Shown here one piece after another: positions 1 to 7,349 of a DNA stretch of 18,548 bases. Position 1 is the first letter of the stretch. Each line of letters starts with the position of its first letter. Origin of the DNA: JBCBTD01 sp039818825 (GTDB taxonomy: Bacteria > Pseudomonadota > Alphaproteobacteria > Geminicoccales > Geminicoccaceae); the NCBI GenBank assembly GCA_039818825.1, contig JBCBTD010000074.1, positions 1 to 18,548 of the forward strand, written 5' to 3'. Under the pieces are notes generated by a model that was not told the DNA's origin, did no database searches, and saw nothing but the letters and a program-made list of their open reading frames with translations. Position numbers and translations under genes: made by a program.

Positions 1-454
1 AGAGCTGACAGAGATCCTCGGCGACAGTCTTGGTCACGCCGTAGATGTTTCGCGGTACCCCAGCCACCGTTTCGTCGATCCATGCCGCCGGTGCGCCTGG
101 GGGTGGGCTGAGCGCGGCGCCGAAGGCGCTGGTCGTGCTGGTGAAGACGAACGCGTCGACGCCGGCGAGAATGGCCTCTTCCAGCAGGTTCAGCGTGCCG
201 GTGACGTTGGTATCGACGAAGGCTCGTTTGTCGTGCGTGACGACATGTGGCTTGTGCAAGGTCGCGGCGTGGACGACGGCGCGTGCACCTCGGACGATCT
301 CGGTGACGAAGCCGCGCTCGGTGATGGTGCCGACGTGGTGCGTGTACGGGCCGGGCTGGAGATCGACGCCGACCACGCGCCGGTCCGCGGCCGTCAGCGC
401 GCGAACCAGGGCTTCGCCGAGATGGCCGGAACTGCCGGTGACGACGACGGTCAT
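1..454 (-). CDS. NAD-dependent epimerase/dehydratase family protein (partial, C-terminus beyond left edge)
   Basis: I translated this from the reverse complement; it starts with ATG at 454 and is still open at base 1, giving about 151 residues. It begins MTVVVTGSSGHLGEALVRAL, a Rossmann fold with the glycine-rich TGxxGxxG NAD(P) site of extended short-chain dehydrogenases. An Asp near residue 37 (VGVDLQPG) ends beta-2 and suggests a preference for NAD over NADP. Further on come VVHAAT, NVTGTLNLLEEA, FTSTTSAFG with the catalytic Ser/Thr region, and NIYGVTK with the Tyr-x-x-x-Lys pair close to the edge. These are the marks of nucleotide-sugar epimerases and dehydratases, but the substrate cannot be told because the C-terminal domain is outside the window. 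It is divergent from the cation transporter at 523, with 68 bases between them. Confidence 0.9.
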   Translation of the reverse strand, partial: MTVVVTGSSGHLGEALVRALTAADRRVVGVDLQPGPYTHHVGTITERGFVTEIVRGARAVVHAATLHKPHVVTHDKRAFVDTNVTGTLNLLEEAILAGVDAFVFTSTTSAFGAALSPPPGAPAAWIDETVAGVPRNIYGVTKTVAEDLCQL

Positions 455-522
455 CGCTGCCAGCCCCATCGCCGGCCGCAGACGCCGCCGCCTGCGTGCC
501 ATGCGGCAATCTTTGACCTCTG

Positions 523-1083
523 GTGCGGATGGGTGAGCATTGCGGCGATGGCGCTATCGAAATGGCCGCTGGTCACCTGGCGAAGTCGCAGGCGCTGCAG
601 GCCGATGCGTTGGACTTTCTGGGCGATGCGCTCAATTACACCATTTCCCTCGCCGTCATCGGCGCGTCGGTCAACGTCAGGACGACCGCGGCGCTGGCCA
701 AGGGGGTCAGCCTCTGCCTTATGGGGCTTTGGGTGTTCGGCTCGACCGTCCACCGGTTCTTTGTAGTCGAAGTGCCGCACGCGGAGGTCATGGGTGCCGT
801 CGCCGTTCTCGCCTTGCTGACCAACATCGCCAGCGTCGGGCTGTTGCTCCGCTACAAGGATGGCGATGCCAACGTCCGCTCGGTCCGGCTCTGCTCGCGC
901 AACGACGCCATCGGCAACGTCGCCGTGATGGTCGCGGCCCTCGGTGTCTCGGGCACGGCCGCCGGCTGGCCCGATCTGGTCGTTGCCGCGATCATGGCCG
1001 GTCTGTTCCTGACGTCGTCCTTCCAGATCATCACCCAGGCGCTCCGTGAGCGTCGGGAGGCGCGGGCCGTCGCCGCCGGCTGA
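523..1083 (+). CDS. Short cation diffusion facilitator (CDF) transporter, N-terminus apparently lost
   Basis: This 186-residue hydrophobic protein resembles the membrane domain of the CDF family, which exports Zn, Co, Cd or Fe ions by proton antiport. The signature LQADALDFLGDALNY (about residues 25-39) is the TM2 metal site, here with Asp31 and Asp35. SRNDAIGNVAV (about 124-134) is TM5, and GWPDLVVAAIMAG is TM6. No cytoplasmic C-terminal domain follows, as in the short, roughly 200-residue CDF subgroup. The start used is GTG at 523 (ATG at 529 is an alternative), because an in-frame TGA lies at 514-516. The normal first membrane helix is therefore missing. In the next frame, bases about 530-555 read WVSIAAM, which looks like the end of TM1, so a single-base deletion near 555-560 may have broken the gene. 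It converges on ychF, leaving 9 bases between the stops. Confidence 0.8.
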   Translation: MRMGEHCGDGAIEMAAGHLAKSQALQADALDFLGDALNYTISLAVIGASVNVRTTAALAKGVSLCLMGLWVFGSTVHRFFVVEVPHAEVMGAVAVLALLTNIASVGLLLRYKDGDANVRSVRLCSRNDAIGNVAVMVAALGVSGTAAGWPDLVVAAIMAGLFLTSSFQIITQALRERREARAVAAG

Positions 1084-1092
1084 TTGGCCCAC

Positions 1093-2190
1093 TCAGACGT
1101 TGAACCGAAAATGGAACACGTCGCCGTCGACGACCACGTAGTCGCGGCCCTCCAGGCGCATCCTGCCGGCTTCCTTGGCACGCGCCTCGCCACCGAGCGC
1201 CACGTAGTCGTCGTAGGCGATGGTCTCGGCGCAGATGAAGCCCTTTTGGAAGTCGGTGTGGATGACGCCAGCCGCTTCGGGCGCAGTGGCGCCGGTCTCG
1301 ACGGTCCAGGCGCGCGCCTCCTTCGGCCCCGCCGTGAAGAAGGTCAGCAGTCCCAACAGACCGTACCCCTCGCGGATGACCCGGTTGAGCCCTGGCTCTT
1401 CCAGGCCAAGGCTGGCCAGGTACTCGGCCTGCTCGTCGTCGCCGAGCCCGGAGAGTTCGGCCTCGATGGCAGCCGCCACCGTGACCGAGCGAGCACCGTC
1501 GCCGGCGGCGAACGCCGCGGCCCGCGCGCTCAGGTCGTTGCCGGTGCCGGCCGAGCCCTCGTCGACGTTGAGCACGTAGAGGATCGGCTTCGCCGTCATC
1601 AGGTTGAAGCCGCGCAGGCGCTCCCCGTCGTCGGCGTCGAGCCCGAGCTTGCGACCGGGCGTGCCCTCCTGCATGGGCGGCAAGATCCGCTCCAGGAGAT
1701 CGAGCCGCGTCTTGGCGTCCTTGTCCTGGCCGCGGACGCGCTTGACGAGCGCCTCTTTCTGCCGGTCCAGGCTTTCGATGTCGGCCAGAAGCAGCTCGGT
1801 CTCGATCAGCTCGGCATCGCGCAACGGATCCACCCCGCCTTCGACGTGGGTGACGTCGTCGTCCTCGAAGCAACGGAGCACGTGGAGCACCGCATCGACT
1901 TCGCGGATCGCGGCGAGGAACTGATTGCCCAGCCCTTCGCCCTTCGACGCCCCACGGACGAGGCCGGCGATGTCCTTGATCTCGAGCTGGGTCGGGATGG
2001 TCTTCGCCGATTTCGCCAGCGCCGTCAGCTGGTCAAGCCGCGGGTCCGGCACCGGAACGCGGCCCACGTTCGGCTCGATGGTGCAAAATGGATAGTTGGC
2101 GGCAGCCGCCGCTGCCGTGTTGGTGAGGGCGTTGAAAAGCGTGGACTTGCCGACGTTCGGCAGCCCGACGATGCCGCAATTGAAACCCAT
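1093..2190 (-). CDS. ychF: Redox-regulated ATPase YchF (Obg-like GTPase family)
   Basis: YchF/OLA1 is a cytoplasmic, ribosome-associated P-loop protein of the Obg family that prefers ATP to GTP. It is linked to translation control and stress response. The Walker A (G1) motif GLPNVGKST sits at residues 9-17, then CTIEPNVG (G2 region), KDIAGLVRGASKGEGLGNQFL (G3 and the hydrophobic switch II) and YVLNVDE (G4, atypical for a GTPase). The C-terminal TGS-like domain ends with the hallmark run DYVVVDGDVFHFRFNV. I chose ATG at 2190 because the family begins MGFxCGIVGLPNVGK. A TTG five codons upstream (2205) is possible but less likely. The length of 365 residues is normal. In related genomes ychF usually follows pth directly; here it is about 8.5 kb away on the same strand. 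It is divergent from the TPR gene at 2310. Confidence 0.97.
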   Translation of the reverse strand: MGFNCGIVGLPNVGKSTLFNALTNTAAAAAANYPFCTIEPNVGRVPVPDPRLDQLTALAKSAKTIPTQLEIKDIAGLVRGASKGEGLGNQFLAAIREVDAVLHVLRCFEDDDVTHVEGGVDPLRDAELIETELLLADIESLDRQKEALVKRVRGQDKDAKTRLDLLERILPPMQEGTPGRKLGLDADDGERLRGFNLMTAKPILYVLNVDEGSAGTGNDLSARAAAFAAGDGARSVTVAAAIEAELSGLGDDEQAEYLASLGLEEPGLNRVIREGYGLLGLLTFFTAGPKEARAWTVETGATAPEAAGVIHTDFQKGFICAETIAYDDYVALGGEARAKEAGRMRLEGRDYVVVDGDVFHFRFNV

Positions 2191-2309
2191 GAACGCCCCG
2201 CTCAAACTGTGGGCTGGGACTTAGACGAACTCACGGCCGTCGTCACGGCTTCGTGGCGTGCGGTGAACGGTTGGCGCAGGCATGAGAACGCCGGATAGGG
2301 GAGAAGTCC

Positions 2310-3674
2310 ATGGTCCAGGACGTTCGTGGCCTGACGTTGACCACCGCCAGCGACGAGGCGGCGAGCGCCTTCGACGACGTGGTCGTCTGCTACCTCGAAT
2401 ACCGACTGCGGATCGGCCAGGCGATCAAGACGATGGTCAGGGCCGATCCCGAGTTCGTCATGGGCCGGGTGCTGGTCGGCTATCTGATGATGGCGCGAGG
2501 CACACCCGAGGGCCACGCCGACGCGGTGACGGCGCTGACGGCCGCCAAGGCGCACGCCGGCGACCACCTGACCCGCCGCGAGCAGCAGCACCTTGCGGCT
2601 CTGGACGCCTGGGTCGGCGGCAATGGCTTCCGCGCCTGCCGGATCTGGGAGGACATCCTGGTCGAGGAGCCGCGGGACCTGCTCGCGCTGAGGCTCGCCC
2701 ACTTCCAGAGCTTTTGGCTCGGCACCCATCGGCGAATGCGTAACGTCGTCGTGCGTGCGCTGCCCCATTGGGACCGGGCGGTGCCGCGCTACGGCGACTT
2801 GCTGGGCATGGCTGCCTTCGGTCACGAAGAGCTGGGCGACTACACCACCGCCGAGCGTCTCGGCCGCGAGGCCGTAGCACTCAACGGCGAGGACATGTGG
2901 TCGATCCACGCGGTCGCCCACGTCCTGGAAATGCAGGGTCGCCACGACGAGGGCCTTCACTGGCTCGACTTCCCGGCCGATCGCTGGGCCGACCGTGCGG
3001 CGATGCGCACCCACGTCTGGTGGCACAAGGCGCTCTTCCATTTCGAGAAGGGGCAGTGGGACGCGGTGCTCGATCTCTACGACCGAGCCGTCGATCCGGG
3101 ACCCGACATGTTCTACATCGACGTGCAGAACTGCGCGTCGTTGCTCGCACGGCTCGATCTCATGGGCGTGTTCGTCGGCGACCGGTGGGCCGGTCTCGCC
3201 GACCGGGTGACCTCGTGGGTCGACAATCACCAGATGGCGTTCACCGACGTCCACACCATCATGCCACTAGCCCGCGAGCACCGCCCGGAGGCGGCGCGCC
3301 ACCTCGCGTCGTTGCAGGCATTCGCCGCATCCGACGACGACAATGCCGAGCGCGTGCGCGATCATGTGCTGCCGGTGTGCACTGCGATCGATTCGTTCTT
3401 CACCGGCGACTACGCCCGGACCATCGAGCTGCTTTGCCCGATCAAGGACGACCTCGTGCCGATCGGTGGCAGTCACGCCCAGCGCGACGTCTTTCATCTG
3501 TTCCTGCTCGAAGCCGCGCTTCGCGCCGGCCGCTTCGAACTCGCCCGGACGCTGGCTGGCGAGCGCGTCACGCTGCGCGACCACAGCCACGGCAGTTGGC
3601 TGAAGTATGCCGAAGCGTTGGAGGGGGCCGGTGACGTCGGCGGTGCCGCCGATGCCAGGGCAAAAGCCGCCTGA
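2310..3674 (+). CDS. TTC38-family tetratricopeptide repeat protein
   Basis: This soluble protein of 454 residues has no signal peptide. It is built almost wholly of paired helices with TPR-type spacing. Examples are AAFGHEELGDYTTAERLGREAVALN (about 168-192), AVAHVLEMQGRHDEGLHWL and ALFHFEKGQWDAVLDLYDRA. The run HAVAHVLEMQGR followed by THVWWHKALFHFEKGQ, and a late ...GSHAQRDVFHLFLLEAALRAGR, match the pattern of tetratricopeptide repeat protein 38 and its bacterial relatives. The biochemical role of that family is not established. A good Shine-Dalgarno (GGGGAGAAG about 8 bases before the ATG) supports the start. It stands alone: it is divergent from ychF and followed by a strong hairpin at 3747-3769. 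A role as a protein-protein scaffold is an inference from the fold only. Confidence 0.85.
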   Translation: MVQDVRGLTLTTASDEAASAFDDVVVCYLEYRLRIGQAIKTMVRADPEFVMGRVLVGYLMMARGTPEGHADAVTALTAAKAHAGDHLTRREQQHLAALDAWVGGNGFRACRIWEDILVEEPRDLLALRLAHFQSFWLGTHRRMRNVVVRALPHWDRAVPRYGDLLGMAAFGHEELGDYTTAERLGREAVALNGEDMWSIHAVAHVLEMQGRHDEGLHWLDFPADRWADRAAMRTHVWWHKALFHFEKGQWDAVLDLYDRAVDPGPDMFYIDVQNCASLLARLDLMGVFVGDRWAGLADRVTSWVDNHQMAFTDVHTIMPLAREHRPEAARHLASLQAFAASDDDNAERVRDHVLPVCTAIDSFFTGDYARTIELLCPIKDDLVPIGGSHAQRDVFHLFLLEAALRAGRFELARTLAGERVTLRDHSHGSWLKYAEALEGAGDVGGAADARAKAA

Positions 3675-3746
3675 GCGCTCGGTTGGGTTCGTGCGCTCAG
3701 GGCCGAGGGCGGCCGACCTGCTCGGCTGACCGATATCGTCACCTGA

Positions 3747-3769
3747 CGGCGGCACGCGGTTTGCCGCCG
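3747..3769 (+). terminator. Hairpin after the TPR gene, putative terminator
   Basis: CGGCGGCA and TGCCGCCG form a perfect 8-bp, GC-rich stem around the 7-base loop CGCGGTT. It sits 73 bases past the stop of the TPR gene and before the next coding start at 3878. No T-run follows, so intrinsic termination is possible but not certain. Confidence 0.45.
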
Positions 3770-3877
3770 GCCAAGCGATCAAGCAAAGCTTAACCGTTCA
3801 TGCGCATGGTCGCCCGACGTCGGTTCGTTGGGTTGGGCTTGGCATGATATCCGGAACGCGCACGGGCGCGGCCCGGC

Positions 3878-4201
3878 ATGGTCGTCGCCGCCACGGACCA
3901 GGACAACGCGACGACACTCGAGAGCCTGGTCGGTTCGATCGGCGCCGTGACCTTGGGCCAGCTGACGGCCGAACGCCGCCGCTTGGCGGTACTGGACCTG
4001 CCGGGCACGACCCGCCACGCTGACGACCTCGCCGCTGGCGGCGACCATCTCTCGATGTCGCTCTACCTCGCGATAACCCAGGCCGTGACCCGCTCGGCCC
4101 AGGCGTTCGTCGAGTTCGTCGCGTCGCCGATCGGCCGCCGGTTGCTGGCGGAGACCGGACATCTGCCGACTCTCGCCCGGCCGCCGGAACCGCGATCGTG
4201 A
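3878..4201 (+). CDS. C-terminal fragment of a phosphate-type periplasmic substrate-binding protein
   Basis: The 107 residues read like only the last part of a PstS-like (PBP_like) binding protein. Residues about 16-26 (LVGSIGAVTLG) match the usual GAIGYVxLxx strand, followed by a short segment with LAVLDLPG. Then SLYLAITQAVTRSAQAFVEFV and SPIGRRLLAETGHLP are the typical closing helix and FVxFVLSPEGQxLLxxxGxVP signature. Neither a signal peptide nor the N-terminal lobe is present. An in-frame TGA lies at 3845-3847, and only about 200 bases separate it from the TPR gene, so roughly half the expected protein is missing. Its stop overlaps the GTG start of the GGDEF-EAL gene (GTGA at 4198-4201), which implies translational coupling. 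It is probably a decayed remnant of a sensor partner for the c-di-GMP enzyme and is unlikely to bind ligand alone. Confidence 0.6.
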   Translation: MVVAATDQDNATTLESLVGSIGAVTLGQLTAERRRLAVLDLPGTTRHADDLAAGGDHLSMSLYLAITQAVTRSAQAFVEFVASPIGRRLLAETGHLPTLARPPEPRS

Positions 4202-5934
4202 ACGCCAGTCCGCTCACACCCGACGCCACGTTGGTGCGCTGGACCACCGGCGTCGCGTTGGTGGCCGCCATGCTCGTGGCCTCGACCGTCCTGTTGGCGT
4301 TCTATTCGTTCGGCCACAGGTTTCAGGTCGGCCAGATGGAAGCGCAGGCGGCGTTGCAGGCTCACGAGATCTCGCAAATCGTCAGCCGCTCGCCGGCGCT
4401 TTGGCGCTTCGAGACGGAACGGCTTTCGGACGTTCTGTCCCTCCCTTTCCGAGTTTCGCACGGTGAAGTCAGGTCGGTCGTCGACGACGCAGGCGTCGTG
4501 GTTGCCGACCACCGCGTCGCCGACGACCCGCTGCACGCGCCCGTCGTTCGCCGACACGCTGCGGTATTCGATTCCGGCGTCGAGGTCGGCCAGGTCGTGG
4601 TCGAACGCTGCCTGGACCGGCTCCTGCTTTGGACGCTGGTGGTCGCCGCCGGCAGCTTCCTGGTCGCATCGGCCGCGTTCGTTACGCTGCGCAACCTTCC
4701 CTTGCGCGCGCTCCGCGATGCGTTGACGAGGGCCTCGTACTTCGCGAGCCACGACCCGCTCACCGAGCTGCCGAACCGCGCGTTGTTTGCCGATCGTCTC
4801 CAGCAAGGTCTGGCGCACGCCGATCGCTACGACGAGCGCCTGGCGCTGATCTGCTTGGACCTCGACCACTTCAAGGAGATCAACGACGCCCACGGCCATG
4901 CCGAGGGCGACGCGTTGCTGCGCGAGACGGCGCGCCGCTTGTCTGCGGTGTTGCGCAAGAGTGATACCGTCGCCCGCCTCGGCGGCGATGAGTTCGCGAT
5001 CGTGCAGTTCGGCCTGGCGCAGCCGCGCGGCGCGGAGTTGGCCGCTCGGCGAATCAGTGCAGCGATCGCGGAACCATTCGAACTCGCCGGCAATCAGGTG
5101 ACGATATCGACCAGCTTGGGCATCGCGCTCTATCCCGAAGACGGCGGCGATCCGGCCACGTTGCAGCGCAACGCCGACACCGCGCTCTACCGTGCAAAGG
5201 CCGATGGCCGCGGCGTTCATCGTTTCTTCGAAGAGCAGATGAACGTCGAGCTGAATGCGCGACGCTCGCTCGAGCGCGACCTCCGCCGCGCCCTCGCCGA
5301 GGATGCGTTCACCGTCCACTATCAGCCGCAGTACGACCTCCTGACGGCGAAGCTCACCGGCGTCGAAGCCTTGCTCCGGTGGGATCATCCAGCGCGCGGG
5401 ATGGTCAGTCCGGCCGAGTTCGTGCCGATCGCCGAGGAGACCGGGCTGGTTCACGAGCTGGGCGAGTGGGTCCTCCGGACTGCCTGCCGTGAAGCCCTGG
5501 CTTGGCCCGACATCAAGGTGGCCGTGAACCTTTCGCCGGTGCAGTTCCGGCAGGCTGGCTTGGCCGACCGCGTCGCGCGCGTCCTCCGCGAGGTCGGCTT
5601 GCCGCCGCGGTGCTTGGAGTTGGAGATCACCGAGGGCGTGCTTCTGCAGAACACCGAAGCAACGATCGCCACATTGCACGTGCTCAAGATCCTAGGCGTC
5701 AAGATTGCGCTCGACGACTTTGGCACCGGCTACTCGTCGCTTTCCTACTTGCGCCGATTCTCGTTCGACAAGATCAAGGTGGACCGGAGCTTCGTCGGTG
5801 AGCTCGGGCGAGCGCCCGAGGGGGATGCGATCGTGCGCCATTTTGACTCTCGCCCGCAGCCTGCGCATGCGGGCCAACGCCGAGGGTGTGGAGACCGCGG
5901 CGCAGGCGGCTTGGCTTCGTGGCGAGGGATGTGA
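4198..5934 (+). CDS. Membrane-bound GGDEF-EAL protein (c-di-GMP synthesis/degradation), frameshifted near its 3' end
   Basis: The layout is: transmembrane helix about 17-38, periplasmic segment about 40-140, second helix about 142-162, GGDEF domain about 175-340 and EAL domain about 355 onward. The active-site GGDEF is intact at 262-266. An RxxD inhibitory site (R253-D256) sits five residues before it, so a working diguanylate cyclase is plausible. The EAL domain has EALLRW (390-395), VNLSPVQF, ELEITEG and DDFGTGYSS (506-514), all expected for a phosphodiesterase. After Arg547 the reading frame is lost: the predicted tail is nonsense, while the true EAL ending (NAEGVET, GQGYLFGR) continues one base along, from 5840 to 6034. 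The start is GTG at 4198, overlapping the stop of the substrate-binding fragment. Unless the shift is a sequencing error, the EAL barrel is incomplete and phosphodiesterase activity is doubtful. Confidence 0.9.
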   Translation: MNASPLTPDATLVRWTTGVALVAAMLVASTVLLAFYSFGHRFQVGQMEAQAALQAHEISQIVSRSPALWRFETERLSDVLSLPFRVSHGEVRSVVDDAGVVVADHRVADDPLHAPVVRRHAAVFDSGVEVGQVVVERCLDRLLLWTLVVAAGSFLVASAAFVTLRNLPLRALRDALTRASYFASHDPLTELPNRALFADRLQQGLAHADRYDERLALICLDLDHFKEINDAHGHAEGDALLRETARRLSAVLRKSDTVARLGGDEFAIVQFGLAQPRGAELAARRISAAIAEPFELAGNQVTISTSLGIALYPEDGGDPATLQRNADTALYRAKADGRGVHRFFEEQMNVELNARRSLERDLRRALAEDAFTVHYQPQYDLLTAKLTGVEALLRWDHPARGMVSPAEFVPIAEETGLVHELGEWVLRTACREALAWPDIKVAVNLSPVQFRQAGLADRVARVLREVGLPPRCLELEITEGVLLQNTEATIATLHVLKILGVKIALDDFGTGYSSLSYLRRFSFDKIKVDRSFVGELGRAPEGDAIVRHFDSRPQPAHAGQRRGCGDRGAGGLASWRGM

Positions 5935-6034
5935 AGAGGGCCAGGGCTATCTGTTCGGTCGCGCGGTTCCGGCGGACGCCATCACCGTGCTGCTGCGAGG
6001 CGCAGCGCAGGTCGATGCCCCATTCGCTGCCTAG
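5840..6034 (+). pseudogene. Out-of-frame C-terminal end of the EAL domain
   Basis: Read from base 5840, this 64-codon stretch continues the EAL domain exactly where the upstream frame fails. It has ILTLARSLRMRANAEGVETA, then GCEEGQGYLFGRAVPAD and a stop at 6032-6034. NAEGVET carries the conserved Glu near the end of EAL domains, and GQGYLFGR is the normal closing motif. The family usually reads DAIVRAILTLA; here GTG CGC C ATT TTG lacks two bases, as if one GC of a GCGC run had been lost. The intact product would be about 611 residues, spanning 4198-6034. Confidence 0.85.
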
Positions 6035-6049
6035 GCGCGGCGTTGGACG

Positions 6050-6745
6050 ATGACGCCTCTACACATCGGCATCGTCGGCTGCTCGGCCGAAGGCGCTGCG
6101 CTCTGCTATCGCACGATCTGCGCTGAGGGCGCGGACGCGCTCGGGCCGTTCGCGCACCCCGAAGTCTCCATGCACACGCCATCCCTGGCCGCCTACGTCG
6201 CCTGTCTGGACCGAGGTGACGTCGGCGGCGTTGCCGATCTGATGGTCGATTCGGCGACGAAACTGGCGGCCGCCGGGGCCGACTTCCTCGTCTGCCCGGA
6301 CAACACGATCCATCAAGCGTTCGACCGCGTGGTCCGGCGCTCGCCGCTGCCGTGGCTGCACATTGCCGACGTCGTGGCCGACGAGGCGGTTGCCCGCGGG
6401 CTACGGCGGCTGGCGCTGCTCGGCACGAAGTGGCTCGTCGCCAGCGACGTCTATCCGGCAAAGCTGACCAGTCGTGGGCTCGACTGCGTGCGGCCGGACG
6501 CGGCTGAGTGCGCCGAGGTCGATCGGGTCATCATGGACGAGCTGGTTCAGGGCCACTTTCGACCGGCGTCGACGCGCTTTCTGCTGGCGACGATCGAGCG
6601 GCTGCGGAGCGCTGGATGCGACGGGGCGATCCTCGGCTGTACCGAGTTGCCGCTGGTCATCGACGACACCGACGCTCCACTGCCGACCTTGGACTCGACG
6701 CGGTTGCTGGCGCGAGCGGCCCTCCGGCGGGCGGTCGAAGGTTGA
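6050..6745 (+). CDS. Aspartate/glutamate racemase family protein
   Basis: This 231-residue cytoplasmic protein has the two-lobed Asp/Glu racemase fold (PLP-independent). The start is HIGIVGCSAEGAALCYRTI, the usual IGIxGGxSxEST-type loop. The first catalytic segment is FLVCPDNTIHQAF (79-91), and the second is ILGCTELPL (194-202) with Cys197. In classical racemases the first segment reads PCNTAH with a catalytic Cys. Here that position is Asp84, while a Cys lies two residues earlier (Cys82). This CPDNT variant is, to my memory, common in a poorly studied subgroup of the family, so chemistry and substrate are uncertain. It begins 15 bases after the EAL tail and precedes a RidA gene pointing toward it. 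Its neighbours (RidA, aminotransferase, LysE exporter) support a role in amino acid metabolism. Confidence 0.88.
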   Translation: MTPLHIGIVGCSAEGAALCYRTICAEGADALGPFAHPEVSMHTPSLAAYVACLDRGDVGGVADLMVDSATKLAAAGADFLVCPDNTIHQAFDRVVRRSPLPWLHIADVVADEAVARGLRRLALLGTKWLVASDVYPAKLTSRGLDCVRPDAAECAEVDRVIMDELVQGHFRPASTRFLLATIERLRSAGCDGAILGCTELPLVIDDTDAPLPTLDSTRLLARAALRRAVEG

Positions 6746-6783
6746 TCCGGAGGTAGACGTTCGGCCCGCCGTCCGTCAGTACG

Positions 6784-7191
6784 TCAGCCGTCGCTGCGTC
6801 TCGCGATCATGTCGATCTCGACCAGGGCGCCGACCGCCAGGGCCGTGACGCCGATGGTCGTTCGCGCTGGCCGGCGGTCAGGCGGGAAGTGCATCTCGTA
6901 GACGTCGTTGAAGCCGGCGTAGTCGCGCTCGAACTCGACGAGATAGCATCGGCACATCCGCACGTGCTCCAGGCCTAGTCCGATGCCGGCCAGCACCAGC
7001 GCCAGATTGGCCAGGACCCGTTCCGTCTGGGCAGCGATGCCGTCCGGCAACGAGGCATCCGGTGCGTCCGGATCGGTCGGCATTTGGCCCGTGAGGAAGA
7101 CCCATCCGCCATCCTCGACGGCATGGGAGAACGGCGCCACCGGTCGCGGACCTCCGGCAATCATGTGGAACAGCGGGCCAGCGTCGGACAT
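6784..7191 (-). CDS. RidA (YjgF/YER057c/UK114) family protein
   Basis: RidA proteins are small trimeric enzymes that hydrolyse reactive enamines and imines, such as 2-aminoacrylate, formed by PLP enzymes. The 135 residues show the family order: PFSHAVEDGGWVFLTGQMP at the N-terminal half, QTERVLANLALVLAGIGL in the long helix, the FNDVYEMHF motif, and RTTIGVTALAVGALVEIDMIA at the end. Arg110 and Glu125 sit where the active-site Arg and the conserved Glu are found. Several RidA subgroups keep the Arg but differ in substrate, so I do not assign ridA itself. The gene is divergent from the aminotransferase at 7350 (158 bases apart) and converges on the racemase. A PLP-dependent neighbour fits the known role well. 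Confidence 0.93.
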   Translation of the reverse strand: MSDAGPLFHMIAGGPRPVAPFSHAVEDGGWVFLTGQMPTDPDAPDASLPDGIAAQTERVLANLALVLAGIGLGLEHVRMCRCYLVEFERDYAGFNDVYEMHFPPDRRPARTTIGVTALAVGALVEIDMIARRSDG

Positions 7192-7349
7192 GGTCGGCTC
7201 CGGTCGGCGGGACGCTCATCCTGCTGGTGTCGACGACCGCGCACCTCGGCGCAACCCGCCCGGTGGTCGGCGCCAACGATGGGCAAGACTGGCGTGCCGC
7301 CGGATGGCTCGATAGGTAGCGGCCAGCGAACCACGCCAAGGGTGCCCAC

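Noticed and set aside
1084..2298. Long open frame on plus strand opposite ychF (404 codons)
   Set aside because: It is antisense to a clear YchF with all motifs; its translation has no domain and reflects codon bias at high GC.
2202..3254. Open frame of 350 codons on minus strand opposite the TPR gene
   Set aside because: No motif is visible, and the plus-strand TPR protein has a good ribosome site and regular helical repeats.
4063..5679. Open frame of 538 codons on minus strand opposite the GGDEF-EAL gene
   Set aside because: Composition is Arg/Gln/Asp-rich without motifs, and the plus strand encodes recognised domains.
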